Assembly: GCA_036562185.1 (NCBI GenBank)
Contig: DATCKN010000055.1
Span: 62,001-126,000, forward strand
Reading direction: 5' to 3'
Length of the DNA: 64,000 bases
DNA from: Thermoclostridium sp036562185
GTDB lineage: Bacteria > Bacillota > Clostridia > DSM-8532
The notes under the pieces were generated by a model. That model saw nothing but the letters and a program-made list of their open reading frames with translations, did no database searches and had not been told where the DNA came from. This document shows, piece after piece, positions 55,434 through 63,825 of this stretch; within the stretch, counting starts at the first letter, position 1; each line of letters starts with the position of its first letter. Both the position numbers and the translations under genes were made by a program.

Positions 55434-56645
55434 CTAATACTCCCCGCTGTGGAAAGTTCTGCCTAAAAGGCCACGATGGCGGATTTTTACGTCAATATCA
55501 TAGCTTACTGGTATTCTGCAGAATACTTCACACCAGTTTCCCTCAATTTCTTTCCATTGTTTATAATGTTTCGTTTTGAAGACTTTATGAAATCCTAAAA
55601 AATCAGTCCTTAGATCATTTTGCGCCCTCATAATCACTGAAGTCAGCTCCGAAGCTATTTCATTGGAAAGCATGTGTTCAATGTTCTTAATAAAGGCTTC
55701 ATCATACTCGGGTACATTGCCGTGCAGTTCTGTTATAAAACCGCTTGCCTTTATTTTTACGGTCGCTTGGATCTCTTCACCCGATACATACGGAAACTGT
55801 ATTTCCGACTTAAGTTCTGTTATGTCTGCTGTTACTTTAAAGCCTGGATCGGCAACTTCCTTATAAATACTGAAAGATTCGGATATATCATTATTCAGAA
55901 TCATATATCCCCTGATTTCTGTAGGTGACAGATATCCTACAAGCCTGTCCTTATCAATTACTGCCCCGCCACTGACATAGGCAAGGGGTTGTTCGGTATC
56001 CTTCCAATAGAGCTTCAGGTATTCCTGGTAATCAATGGTGAATGGCGTTTTACTGCTGTAATAAAACCCCATGCTCCCGATTACAAAACCATGCTGATAT
56101 GATGCAAGGGAACTTAGCGACAGTTCCTTCAAATCCAGGGCAAATCCCTTTGCCCATTCTCCTGCGCCTTCAATTATACCTAAAAGCTCGCGGAAGAGGC
56201 TTTTTTCCAGGTTCGCAGGCACCTGCATCATCTCAGATGCTTCCCCTGGAGTAATGAAAATTACATTATCATAGCGGAAATCCGAATTTCGCGTAATTAA
56301 GTCTGTTATACTTGATATACCTTGTTTGGCCTTCTTTTCACCAATGAGTATTATTTTGTTATGCACCCAGGTAAGAGATCTGGTGGAGGTACGTCTTAGA
56401 TTTCTAAGGGCATCAAAGGACGAGCTTCCGGATGCTGTTCCCATCCATGTGGTTGCTACGTTTACCTGGTTTTGTGCCTGGCCGAAAGGCTGAACCGACA
56501 AAACGGTAACACGCTCAAGACCGTTATCATCCAAATCAAAACCGGTCATTACAACTATTCCTATGTCACTTAATTCTCTTGAATCCCAGCATGCACATAA
56601 GAAAATACATGAAAAACATAAAATTGCCACAAGGAATTTTTTCAT
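55434..56645 (-). CDS. Ger(x)C family germination receptor lipoprotein
   Basis: A 403-residue lipoprotein, C subunit of a nutrient germinant receptor. Signal with lipobox LCAC, then CWDSRELSDIGIVVMTGFD, the family opening, and LTWVHNKIILIGE. The C-terminal domain III is seen as the segment from about residue 250. Outer face of the spore inner membrane, anchored after Lgt action. Directly downstream of the GerA-type gene with 15 bases between them. Confidence 0.92.
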   Translation of the reverse strand: MKKFLVAILCFSCIFLCACWDSRELSDIGIVVMTGFDLDDNGLERVTVLSVQPFGQAQNQVNVATTWMGTASGSSSFDALRNLRRTSTRSLTWVHNKIILIGEKKAKQGISSITDLITRNSDFRYDNVIFITPGEASEMMQVPANLEKSLFRELLGIIEGAGEWAKGFALDLKELSLSSLASYQHGFVIGSMGFYYSSKTPFTIDYQEYLKLYWKDTEQPLAYVSGGAVIDKDRLVGYLSPTEIRGYMILNNDISESFSIYKEVADPGFKVTADITELKSEIQFPYVSGEEIQATVKIKASGFITELHGNVPEYDEAFIKNIEHMLSNEIASELTSVIMRAQNDLRTDFLGFHKVFKTKHYKQWKEIEGNWCEVFCRIPVSYDIDVKIRHRGLLGRTFHSGEY

Positions 56646-56660
56646 ACCAGATCCCTTTCT

Positions 56661-58202
56661 TTAATTAGGATTGTTTTTACTGCTCTTTCTTGATGTATGA
56701 ACAGGATTCAGAACTTCAAGGAATGAGGGCCTGTATATCTGGTCTTTTGGAGGCCCCTGGAGCAATAAGTTTTGGATATCTTTAAAATTAATGGGAGCAA
56801 TCGGCGAAAGGTACGGCACACCAACAGACCGGATTGAAGCCATGTGTATTATAAACACAACCAGAAGGCTTATTATTCCGTACATGCCCAAAAAAGATGC
56901 CGCAATCATAAATGGAAACCGTATCAGGCGTAGAGCCGGGTTTGTAGTGTATCCGGGAACAGCGAACGCTGAAATTGCCGTTAAGGCAACAACAATTATC
57001 ATCGCCTGGGACACAATACCGGCCTGGACCACGCTTTGGCCTATTACAAGACCCCCGACAATGCTGATGGAAGGCCCGATAGGTTTTGGAATGCGGATAT
57101 TGGCTTCGCGTATTATCTCGAAAGTAAATTCCATAATTAATGCTTCAAGAAAGGCAGGGAAAGGAACACCTGCCCTGGAACTGGCTATTGTTATTAATAG
57201 CTCGGTAGGTATCATTCCGGGGTTAAATACCGTAAGGGCAATGTATAAGGCCGAGCCAAATGTTGAAATCAAAAAAGCTACAAAACGCAGGAACTGGAGG
57301 AATACTGCCATATAATAGTTCATATAGGCTTCATCTGCGGTTTTAATCAAATCTATAAATACCGAAGGATATATCAGTGCGAAAGGGGAGCCGTCCACCA
57401 TAACGACAATCCTGCCCTCGAGCAAATGGTTGACACAGCGATCGGGCCGCTCTGTCACAATTTCCTGCGGGAATGGAGTTAACTTATTGTCCACGATAAA
57501 CCTTCTAAGATGCCCGGAGTCAATAAAGCCATCGGTGTCAATCCGTTCTATCCTACTTTTTATCTCTTTTACGAAGTTGTCATTTGCAATTCCTTCAATA
57601 TACATTATGGCAATAAGATTTTTTGATACACGGCCTTTTGTGATGAATTGGATTTTATATTTTGATGTTTTTATTCTTTTTCGCAGCAATGCAAAATTCA
57701 GATGAAGATCCTCGACGAATCCTTCCTGGGGCCCTATTGCAGAAACTTCAATCAACGGATCGCCAACCGATCTTCCTTTTGAAAGGCGCGTATTAACAAT
57801 AAGGGCTTCATCAATTCCATCAATAAGGACAATACAATCTCCGTCATAAACAGCTTTCAGTAGTTCTCCGCTTTCCTTTGCTGTTTTTACATCGTGAACC
57901 GGCAGGAATTTATTCTTTATTTTTTCGGCATTTTTGAAAAAACCCAAATCTATATCAAGTTCCATTAATTGATCAAGTATAAACCGGCTTATATTATCTG
58001 ATGAAACCATGCTGTCAAAATAGAAAATGCAGGCTTTGCGATTCCGCATAATCATGAAATCGCGTTTTACAAAGTCATCGCAGTTACTAAACAGCTTTTC
58101 AATATTCTGTTTGTTTTTTTCAAGGGAAGAGGTTAATTTAAAAAGTTCTTCACTATCATTCCTTTGCTTTTTTTCGTTTGATTGCTTCCTGAAAAATAGC
58201 AT
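56661..58202 (-). CDS. Ger(x)A family germination receptor subunit
   Basis: A 513-residue A subunit of a nutrient germinant receptor: a long hydrophilic N-terminal domain (1-290) with DCIVLIDGIDEALIVNTR, the conserved EPQGE-like GPQEGFVEDLH, then about five membrane helices with PIGPSISIVGGLVIGQ, and the tail RPSFLEVLNPVH. It heads a minus-strand operon A-C-small membrane protein, in which the usual B gene is missing. ATG 58202 with AAAGGAT upstream. A sigma-G-like promoter lies 60 bases upstream. Confidence 0.92.
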   Translation of the reverse strand: MLFFRKQSNEKKQRNDSEELFKLTSSLEKNKQNIEKLFSNCDDFVKRDFMIMRNRKACIFYFDSMVSSDNISRFILDQLMELDIDLGFFKNAEKIKNKFLPVHDVKTAKESGELLKAVYDGDCIVLIDGIDEALIVNTRLSKGRSVGDPLIEVSAIGPQEGFVEDLHLNFALLRKRIKTSKYKIQFITKGRVSKNLIAIMYIEGIANDNFVKEIKSRIERIDTDGFIDSGHLRRFIVDNKLTPFPQEIVTERPDRCVNHLLEGRIVVMVDGSPFALIYPSVFIDLIKTADEAYMNYYMAVFLQFLRFVAFLISTFGSALYIALTVFNPGMIPTELLITIASSRAGVPFPAFLEALIMEFTFEIIREANIRIPKPIGPSISIVGGLVIGQSVVQAGIVSQAMIIVVALTAISAFAVPGYTTNPALRLIRFPFMIAASFLGMYGIISLLVVFIIHMASIRSVGVPYLSPIAPINFKDIQNLLLQGPPKDQIYRPSFLEVLNPVHTSRKSSKNNPN

Positions 58203-58259
58203 GGCACATCCTTTCTTACATACTAATATTTTCCTTTATCTTTTGCATTAGTTGATATA

Positions 58260-58290
58260 ATTATGCATAAACTTAACGGGTTCTTTTCAT
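58260..58290 (-). promoter_or_regulatory. Candidate sigma-G-type promoter of the gerA-gerC operon
   Basis: On the minus strand TGAAAA, an 18-base spacer and CATAATT, with the -10 element about 58 bases before the start codon. Same spacing and CATAAT core as the element before the GerB-type gene. Confidence 0.4.
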
Positions 58291-58323
58291 GATGAAAGAG
58301 ACTTTTCGATATAAGTGTGTAAA

Positions 58324-58352
58324 GCAAAAATGACGGGCAAAATACCCGTCAT
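58324..58352 (-). terminator. Second terminator after the HPr-like gene
   Basis: TGACGGG/CCCGTCA stem; on the minus strand five Ts follow. It backs up the hairpin at the stop codon and guards the ger operon from read-through. Confidence 0.8.
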
Positions 58353-58405
58353 ATACAGAAAAGCTTATATGTGAATTTTAAATATTTACCGAATGGTGTG
58401 AGTAA

Positions 58406-58451
58406 AAACCAATCCTTTTATTGTGGTAAAGGATTAATCCACAATAAAAGG
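58406..58451 (-). terminator. Terminator whose first arm is the last codons of the HPr-like gene
   Basis: A perfect 13-bp inverted repeat (58414-58426 and 58439-58451) spans the stop codon; its first arm encodes the final PFIVD. On the minus strand the stem is followed by TTGGTTTTTA. Confidence 0.75.
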
Positions 58452-58664
58452 CTTAACTTCTTTCATAAAAGATTCAACATCGTCTGCATGAGCTTCAACC
58501 TTTATTGGTTTGCTTAAATCAAGGCTGAAAATACCCATAATAGATTTTGCATCTACAATGTACCTGCCAGATGTAAGATCTACATCAAAGTCATATTTAT
58601 TTACGATGTTTACAAAATCCTTTACGTCGTTAATTGATTTCAGCATTATATTAAAAGTTTTCAT
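58434..58664 (-). CDS. HPr-like protein lacking the active-site histidine
   Basis: A 76-residue protein of the HPr fold: start KTFNIMLKS, NKYDFDVDL, and the regulatory-Ser segment KSIMGIFSLD aligned with Ser46 of HPr. The loop holding GIHARPAT in HPr is three residues shorter and has neither the phosphorylatable His15 nor Arg17. It cannot carry sugar-PTS phosphate but could still be phosphorylated on the Ser by an HPr kinase, like B. subtilis Crh. ATG with GGCGG upstream, in a lone transcript. Family HPr-like regulator; role inferred. Confidence 0.85.
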   Translation of the reverse strand: MKTFNIMLKSINDVKDFVNIVNKYDFDVDLTSGRYIVDAKSIMGIFSLDLSKPIKVEAHADDVESFMKEVKPFIVD

Positions 58665-58922
58665 TTATAATACACCGCCTTTCATGCGTTTTCTGCAAAA
58701 GCAAATACTTATACATCTGCAGAATCAATTATCTGTTCTTCCTGTAATTATATATAATATTATATATTAAAAAAGTATTAGTCAATTACAATTCTGTTAA
58801 ATTTATTACAGGTCTTTTAATCTGCCATTGCACATTTATAAGCTTTTTGAGAAAATAGTTGACATGGTAATCTATTTTATTATGCAATATGGGGAATATT
58901 ATTTTATACAGGATGGATAAAG

Positions 58923-60212
58923 ATGAAAAAGGTTGCATTTTTAACACTCGGTTGCAAGGTTAACACATATGAGACCGAAGGAATGAAGAGATTGTTTGAA
59001 AAATCAGGGTATCTGGTTGTTGAACCCGATACAGCTGCTGATGTTTATGTTATAAATACATGTACTGTTACTCACCTGAGCGACAGAAAGTCAAGACAGA
59101 TGATAAGACGTGCAAGGCGGTTGAATCCCAATGCGGTGATAGCCGCTGTCGGCTGCTATGCCCAGGTTGCGCCTGAAGAAGTTTCCAAAATTGAAGGGGT
59201 AAATCTGGTTATTGGTAATAACCATAAAAGTGAAATTGTGGATTTGGTTGAAAATGCTTCATGGGATGTACAGCGGATTGAAGTTTCGCCAAGGAAAGAG
59301 CTTAAAGATTTTGAAGAACTGTGGGCTGAGTCATACACCGGTCAAACCAGGGCTTTTTTAAAAATCCAGGATGGATGTGATCAGTTCTGCAGCTATTGTA
59401 TAATCCCATTTGCAAGGGGGCGTGTACGAAGCAGAAGTATTGAATCTATAATGACCGAAGCAGAAAAGCTTATCGACAATGGCTTTAAGGAAATTGTCCT
59501 GACAGGGATACATCTGACATCTTATGGAAAAGATACTGGTACGGGTACATTACTGGATGTAATAAAAGGACTGGACAAACTTAACGGACTTGTTCGGATC
59601 AGGCTTGGATCGCTGGAACCCCTGTACATGACCGGGAATATGATAAAAGAAATGTCGAAAATAAAAAAACTGTGCCCGCATTTCCATCTTTCGCTGCAGA
59701 GCGGATGTGACGAAACCTTGGCCAGGATGAACAGGAAATATACCACTGCTGAATTTGGGGAAATAGTTAAAAACATAAGGCAGAACTTTGATGATGTAGC
59801 AATTACAACCGATATAATGACAGGATTTCCCGGCGAAACAGACGAGGAATTCCGAAAGACATGTGATTTTGTTGAAAGTATAGGTTTTAGCCAGGCTCAT
59901 ATTTTTCAGTATTCCATAAGAAAGGGAACAAAAGCCGCCGAGATGGAAGAACAGATTCCGCATACCGTAAAAGAAGAAAGAAGTAAAATACTGGCAGAGA
60001 TATGCAATAAATCAATGCATAATTTCAGGGAGAAGCAAATTGGCAAAATAACCGGTGTTTTGTTTGAAGAAGAAATCGAAGGGTACTATGCAGGGCATAC
60101 GGGAAATTATATACCTGTAAGGGTTTTGAGCAATAAGGATTTATCCGGCGAATTACTCGATGTAAAGCTGGTTAAAAACGAACATGATTTTATAATAGGA
60201 CAAATTGTATAA
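58923..60212 (+). CDS. mtaB: tRNA (N(6)-L-threonylcarbamoyladenosine(37)-C(2))-methylthiotransferase
   Basis: A 429-residue radical SAM methylthiotransferase that adds a methylthio group to t6A37 of tRNAs reading ANN codons. N-terminal UPF0004 domain with Cys11, Cys47 and Cys78 for the auxiliary cluster, the radical SAM motif CDQFCSYC (Cys152, 156, 159), and a C-terminal TRAM domain. The LTGIHLTSYG segment and length mark MtaB rather than MiaB or RimO. ATG with AGGATGG upstream. Confidence 0.93.
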   Translation: MKKVAFLTLGCKVNTYETEGMKRLFEKSGYLVVEPDTAADVYVINTCTVTHLSDRKSRQMIRRARRLNPNAVIAAVGCYAQVAPEEVSKIEGVNLVIGNNHKSEIVDLVENASWDVQRIEVSPRKELKDFEELWAESYTGQTRAFLKIQDGCDQFCSYCIIPFARGRVRSRSIESIMTEAEKLIDNGFKEIVLTGIHLTSYGKDTGTGTLLDVIKGLDKLNGLVRIRLGSLEPLYMTGNMIKEMSKIKKLCPHFHLSLQSGCDETLARMNRKYTTAEFGEIVKNIRQNFDDVAITTDIMTGFPGETDEEFRKTCDFVESIGFSQAHIFQYSIRKGTKAAEMEEQIPHTVKEERSKILAEICNKSMHNFREKQIGKITGVLFEEEIEGYYAGHTGNYIPVRVLSNKDLSGELLDVKLVKNEHDFIIGQIV

Positions 60213-60365
60213 ACAAAAATGAGAAATGTTTGTAATAAAGAACATATTGTAATGTTTGTCTTAATATATTACTATTAAGTTAGCTGTTAGATTTTTTTGG
60301 GTATAAGTAATATATAGCAATGGATTATGTACCGAACCATAGTAACAGGGAATGGAGTGATGGCC

Positions 60366-60614
60366 TTGAACAACAAAACGATGATGTTTAAAGTAGATAA
60401 AGATAATACGAACCAGGCACGTGAAATCCTGTTAACTGTTTATGATGCGTTGAAGGAAAAAGGCTACAATCCGATAAGCCAGATTGTGGGTTATATTTTA
60501 TCTGGTGATCCGACTTATATTACAAACCATATGAACGCCAGAAGTGTCATAAGAAAGATTGAACGTGACGAACTTCTTGAAGAACTGGTAAAGGCATATC
60601 TCAGCGAGAAATGA
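60366..60614 (+). CDS. ireB: IreB family regulatory phosphoprotein
   Basis: An 82-residue protein of the DUF965/IreB family, a substrate of the PASTA kinase in Enterococcus that tunes cephalosporin resistance. Signature YNPISQIVGYILSGDPTYIT and the end block ARSVIRKIERDELLEELVK. The TTG at 60366 with GGAG 8 bases upstream fits the family start (NNKTMMFKVD) better than the ATG at 60360, whose site is only two bases away. Short gap after mtaB; a terminator follows. Confidence 0.92.
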   Translation: MNNKTMMFKVDKDNTNQAREILLTVYDALKEKGYNPISQIVGYILSGDPTYITNHMNARSVIRKIERDELLEELVKAYLSEK

Positions 60615-60629
60615 TTGTATATATAGACG

Positions 60630-60671
60630 GACTGGCTAAATCAACTGATTTTGATTTAGGCAGTCTTATCT
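60630..60671 (+). terminator. Terminator after ireB
   Basis: GACTGGCTAAATCAA pairs with TTGATTTAGGCAGTC (one mismatch), then a T-rich run. Confidence 0.75.
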
Positions 60672-61122
60672 TTATGCTGTAATCACCTCAATCATAATAC
60701 TCATATCAGTATACTTTTTATAATCCAGTATGTAATAAAACCGAAACTTCAAAATCCAGGTCAGAAAGATTTTTTTGTAATTAAACATAAATATTATCAA
60801 GTGACAAAACAGGTTATTTGTGCTTTTATATATGTGATAAGCCTGCCAAAATATTACAGATCGGGCAAATAAGGAGTTAACCCCATAACTTCTGAAATCA
60901 ATAAGTAATATCATTCATATTCCAATAAAAACCTTCATGGTAACATTGATGAATATTTCACAAAGGTCTTGAAAAGCACTTTACATTTAAAAAAAACTGG
61001 GGTATGCTATATTATGGTTATAATATGGAAAACTACGGATAGAATATCCGGTGTTGTTTAAAATATTATTATTGGTTTACAACCCGAAAATTGCTTTATT
61101 TTAAATGGAAGGAGTTTGAGAT
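60672..61122 (+). promoter_or_regulatory. Long leader region of eno
   Basis: About 450 bases without a supported gene. Near its end TTTACA (60980-60985), a 17-base spacer and TATGCT/TATATT (61003-61013) make a plausible promoter for eno, with a further TATAAT at 61019. Nothing else recognisable; the 5' part is AT-rich. Confidence 0.45.
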
Positions 61123-62442
61123 ATGAAACAGTATTTGGAAATTGAAAGTGTTTACGGCAGGGAGATCCTTGATTCAAGAGGAAACCCAACTGTTGAAGTT
61201 GAAGTTATTGTAGAAGGCGGTTTTGTTGGCCGTGCAGCCGTTCCTTCAGGAGCATCCACCGGTGCATATGAAGCAGTTGAGCTCCGCGATGGTGACAAGG
61301 ACAGATACATGGGCAAAGGTGTCCAAAAAGCAGTTGATAACATCAATAACATCATTGCACCTGAAATTGAAGGAATGAATGTTTTTGATCAGATTCTTAT
61401 TGACAGAACAATGATTAAACTGGACGGAACAAAGAACAAATCCAAATTAGGTGCTAATGCGATACTGGGTGTTTCTTTGGCAGTTGCAAAAGCTGCTGCT
61501 GAAGCTCTTGGATTATCTTTATACCAATATATCGGAGGAACAAATTCAAAAGTGCTGCCTGTCCCAATGATGAATATTATCAATGGCGGAAAGCATGCTG
61601 ACAACAGCGTAACAATTCAGGAATTCATGATTATGCCTGTAGGCGCAAGCAGCTTTAAGCAGGCATTGCAATGGTGCGCAGAAGTATTCCATAACCTGAA
61701 GAAGGTATTGGCTTCAAAGGGTTACAGCACAGCTGTAGGTGATGAAGGAGGATTTGCCCCAAACCTTAAATCCGATGAAGAAGCTCTTGAAGTAATTGTT
61801 GAAGCAATTAAGAAAGCCGGCTATGAGCCTGGAAAGGATTTCAGACTTGCTATTGATGCTGCTGCAACAGAAATGTATGAAGAAGCCAAGGCAATCGGAG
61901 AAGAAGGCAAATACTATTTCTGGAAGACCAAGGTTCTGAAGACCAAGGAAGAAATGGTTGCATTCTGGGAAGAACTTGCTGCAAAATATCCTATTATATC
62001 CCTTGAAGACGGTGTAGCTGAGGATGACTGGGATGCATGGAAGCTTCTCACAGAAAGACTGGGCGGAAAGATCCAGCTCGTTGGTGACGACCTGTTTGTT
62101 ACCAATACCGAAAGACTTGAAAAGGGAATTAACCTTGGTGTTGCAAACTCCATTCTTATCAAGGTTAACCAAATCGGTACTCTGACGGAAACTCTCGAAG
62201 CCATAGAAATGGCAAACAGAGCCGGTTACACCGCTGTTACCTCCCACAGATCGGGAGAAACTGAAGATGCTACAATAGCTGATATAGCTGTTGCAACAAA
62301 TTCAGGACAAATTAAAACAGGTGCTCCTTCAAGAACCGACCGTGTTGCAAAATACAACCAGCTGTTAAGAATTGAAGAAGAATTGGGCGAAGTAGCAGAA
62401 TATCCCGGCTTAAAGGCATTCTTCAACTTAAAAAATAAATAA
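61123..62442 (+). CDS. eno: Enolase
   Basis: A 439-residue phosphopyruvate hydratase converting 2-phosphoglycerate to PEP in glycolysis. Full-length with AVPSGASTG, the catalytic Glu region GDEGGFAPNL, IALD-type DAAATEMYE, Lys in LIKVNQIGT and SHRSGETED. ATG with GGAAGGAG upstream. Codon use is the most regular in the window, as expected for a highly expressed gene. Followed at once by a strong terminator. Confidence 0.97.
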   Translation: MKQYLEIESVYGREILDSRGNPTVEVEVIVEGGFVGRAAVPSGASTGAYEAVELRDGDKDRYMGKGVQKAVDNINNIIAPEIEGMNVFDQILIDRTMIKLDGTKNKSKLGANAILGVSLAVAKAAAEALGLSLYQYIGGTNSKVLPVPMMNIINGGKHADNSVTIQEFMIMPVGASSFKQALQWCAEVFHNLKKVLASKGYSTAVGDEGGFAPNLKSDEEALEVIVEAIKKAGYEPGKDFRLAIDAAATEMYEEAKAIGEEGKYYFWKTKVLKTKEEMVAFWEELAAKYPIISLEDGVAEDDWDAWKLLTERLGGKIQLVGDDLFVTNTERLEKGINLGVANSILIKVNQIGTLTETLEAIEMANRAGYTAVTSHRSGETEDATIADIAVATNSGQIKTGAPSRTDRVAKYNQLLRIEEELGEVAEYPGLKAFFNLKNK

Positions 62443-62458
62443 TTGCAATAAATGAACA

Positions 62459-62492
62459 AGAGGGCTATTTCAAGACAGAAATAGCCCTTTTA
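62459..62492 (+). terminator. Terminator after eno
   Basis: AGGGCTATTTC pairs with GAAATAGCCCT around a six-base loop, then a T-run. Confidence 0.9.
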
Positions 62493-62607
62493 TAATGCAA
62501 TCATTGAATAAGCTTTGTAAAATCATCTCCTGCCATCTTTAGTTTAACTTTAATGTGCTTTCTTAAATTATGGCTGTCCAGATATCTGTAAGAATATGGC
62601 CTTGCCG

Positions 62608-62856
62608 TTATAGGTTGGCAATTTCTTGCCCTATAGTGAAATTGATTGATGAATGGGGTGTTATATAAATTGTAAGTTCAATACTGAATTCGTTTCTGCG
62701 GTTTCCCGGGTCAAAAGACAAATCAAAGGGTATATTGAATTTTATCAATAGCAGCATGAGAGTCTGCAACTGAGAAAGTTTAACTCCTGACGACATAAAG
62801 CGTTTAAAAGCTTCACATGATAATATATTGATAAACTCCTTTTGTAAATCGTCCAT
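62608..62856 (-). CDS. Hypothetical 82-residue protein
   Basis: A short soluble protein with a helical N-terminal half (KEFINILSCEAFKRFMSS, LSQLQTLMLLLIKF) and a beta-rich second half (FDLSFDPGNRRNEFSIELTI). No family recognised. The ATG at 62856 has no strong ribosome site, only AAAGA. It lies convergently behind the eno terminator. It may be real or chance. Confidence 0.35.
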   Translation of the reverse strand: MDDLQKEFINILSCEAFKRFMSSGVKLSQLQTLMLLLIKFNIPFDLSFDPGNRRNEFSIELTIYITPHSSINFTIGQEIANL

Positions 62857-63250
62857 TCTTTAAAACCAACACCGCAGGTTTTCATAATGCATATTATGAA
62901 TTTGAGGACAGATAAGTGAAAGCTACCTTTCGGGCTACGCTGCTGCGTTCCCTGACTCAACTGCTGTTTAAAAACTTATGAATAAAATAAGTCCTCCATT
63001 TAAAATGTTTTTGTAAGAGCCACCACACAATGGGAGGACTTACTGTAATTATTGTACCGAGCGGTTCAGAGTTATCACATGTTTTATACTTTGATGCGCA
63101 GTCATTTTTATATGGTATCAAAATGAATCACTGTGGTTCATGGTTTCTTAGAGTATCTGAAATTGCCATATAATTCAGCAGGGTAACAAAACAGTCTGAT
63201 ATCAATCAAAATCCTTGTTTTGTTACCCACGGTCGGAGAAGCCCTTTTCA
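62857..63250. repeat. Noncoding stretch with two long inverted repeats
   Basis: About 390 bases without a supported gene. TAAGTCCTCCATT (62988-63000) and AATGGGAGGACTTA (63029-63042) pair with one bulged base around 28 bases. GGGTAACAAAACA (63181-63193) and TGTTTTGTTACCC (63216-63228) pair perfectly over 13 bp; this one lies 22 bases beyond the cotJC stop on the minus strand and could end that transcript, though no T-run follows. A patch near 62905-62960 is unusually GC-rich for the region. Confidence 0.5.
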
Positions 63251-63823
63251 CTAATAATACTTTTTGCTGCCCTTGAGTTCCTGAATAATTCTCAGTGCTT
63301 CACCAAAACGCTGGAAATGTACCACTTCACGTTCTCTTAGCCATCTCAGAGGATCTTTGACATCGGGGTCATCTGCCAGATCTATCAAATGTTCATATGT
63401 TGCCCTGGCTTTCTGTTCTGCTGCCATGTCTTCAACCAGGTCTGCAATAACATCACCTTTAGACTGGATGTAAGCTGCGGTAAAAGGAGTTCCTGCTGCA
63501 CTCATGGGGTAAACTGCCCTGTCATGATCGGTATAATAAGCACCAAGACCTTCTTTCTCCAAAACATCTACAGGTACGCCTTTTGTCAGCTGCTGAACCA
63601 TGGTTCCGACCATTTCCAGGTGAGCCAGTTCTTCGGTTCCTATATCGTTCAGAATTGCCTGGGTTTCCTTTGTGGGCATGTGGAACCTTTGGCTTAAGTA
63701 GCGGAGGGATGCAGCCAATTCTCCGTCCGGCCCACCATACTGGCTGATAATGTATTTTGCCATTCTTGGGTTTGGCCTTTTAATCCTTACAGGGTATTCA
63801 AGTTTTTTATCATAAAACCACAT
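63251..63823 (-). CDS. cotJC: Spore coat protein CotJC (manganese catalase family)
   Basis: A 190-residue protein of the manganese-catalase fold found in the spore coat. Glu/His metal-ligand helices are visible in ELAASLRYLSQRF, GTEELAHLEMVGTM, AAEQKARATYEHLI and EREVVHFQRFGEAL. The ATG at 63823 with GGGAGG 7 bases upstream is used; upstream extension would run into cotJB. The gene lies two bases after the cotJB stop, as in the known cotJ operon, which is transcribed in the mother cell. Confidence 0.93.
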   Translation of the reverse strand: MWFYDKKLEYPVRIKRPNPRMAKYIISQYGGPDGELAASLRYLSQRFHMPTKETQAILNDIGTEELAHLEMVGTMVQQLTKGVPVDVLEKEGLGAYYTDHDRAVYPMSAAGTPFTAAYIQSKGDVIADLVEDMAAEQKARATYEHLIDLADDPDVKDPLRWLREREVVHFQRFGEALRIIQELKGSKKYY

Positions 63824-63825
63824 AC

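Noticed and set aside
63028..63168. A 46-codon plus-strand frame (start GGLTVIIVPSG)
   Set aside because: No ribosome site and short; part of it forms an arm of an inverted repeat. Could be a gene remnant, but not supportable.
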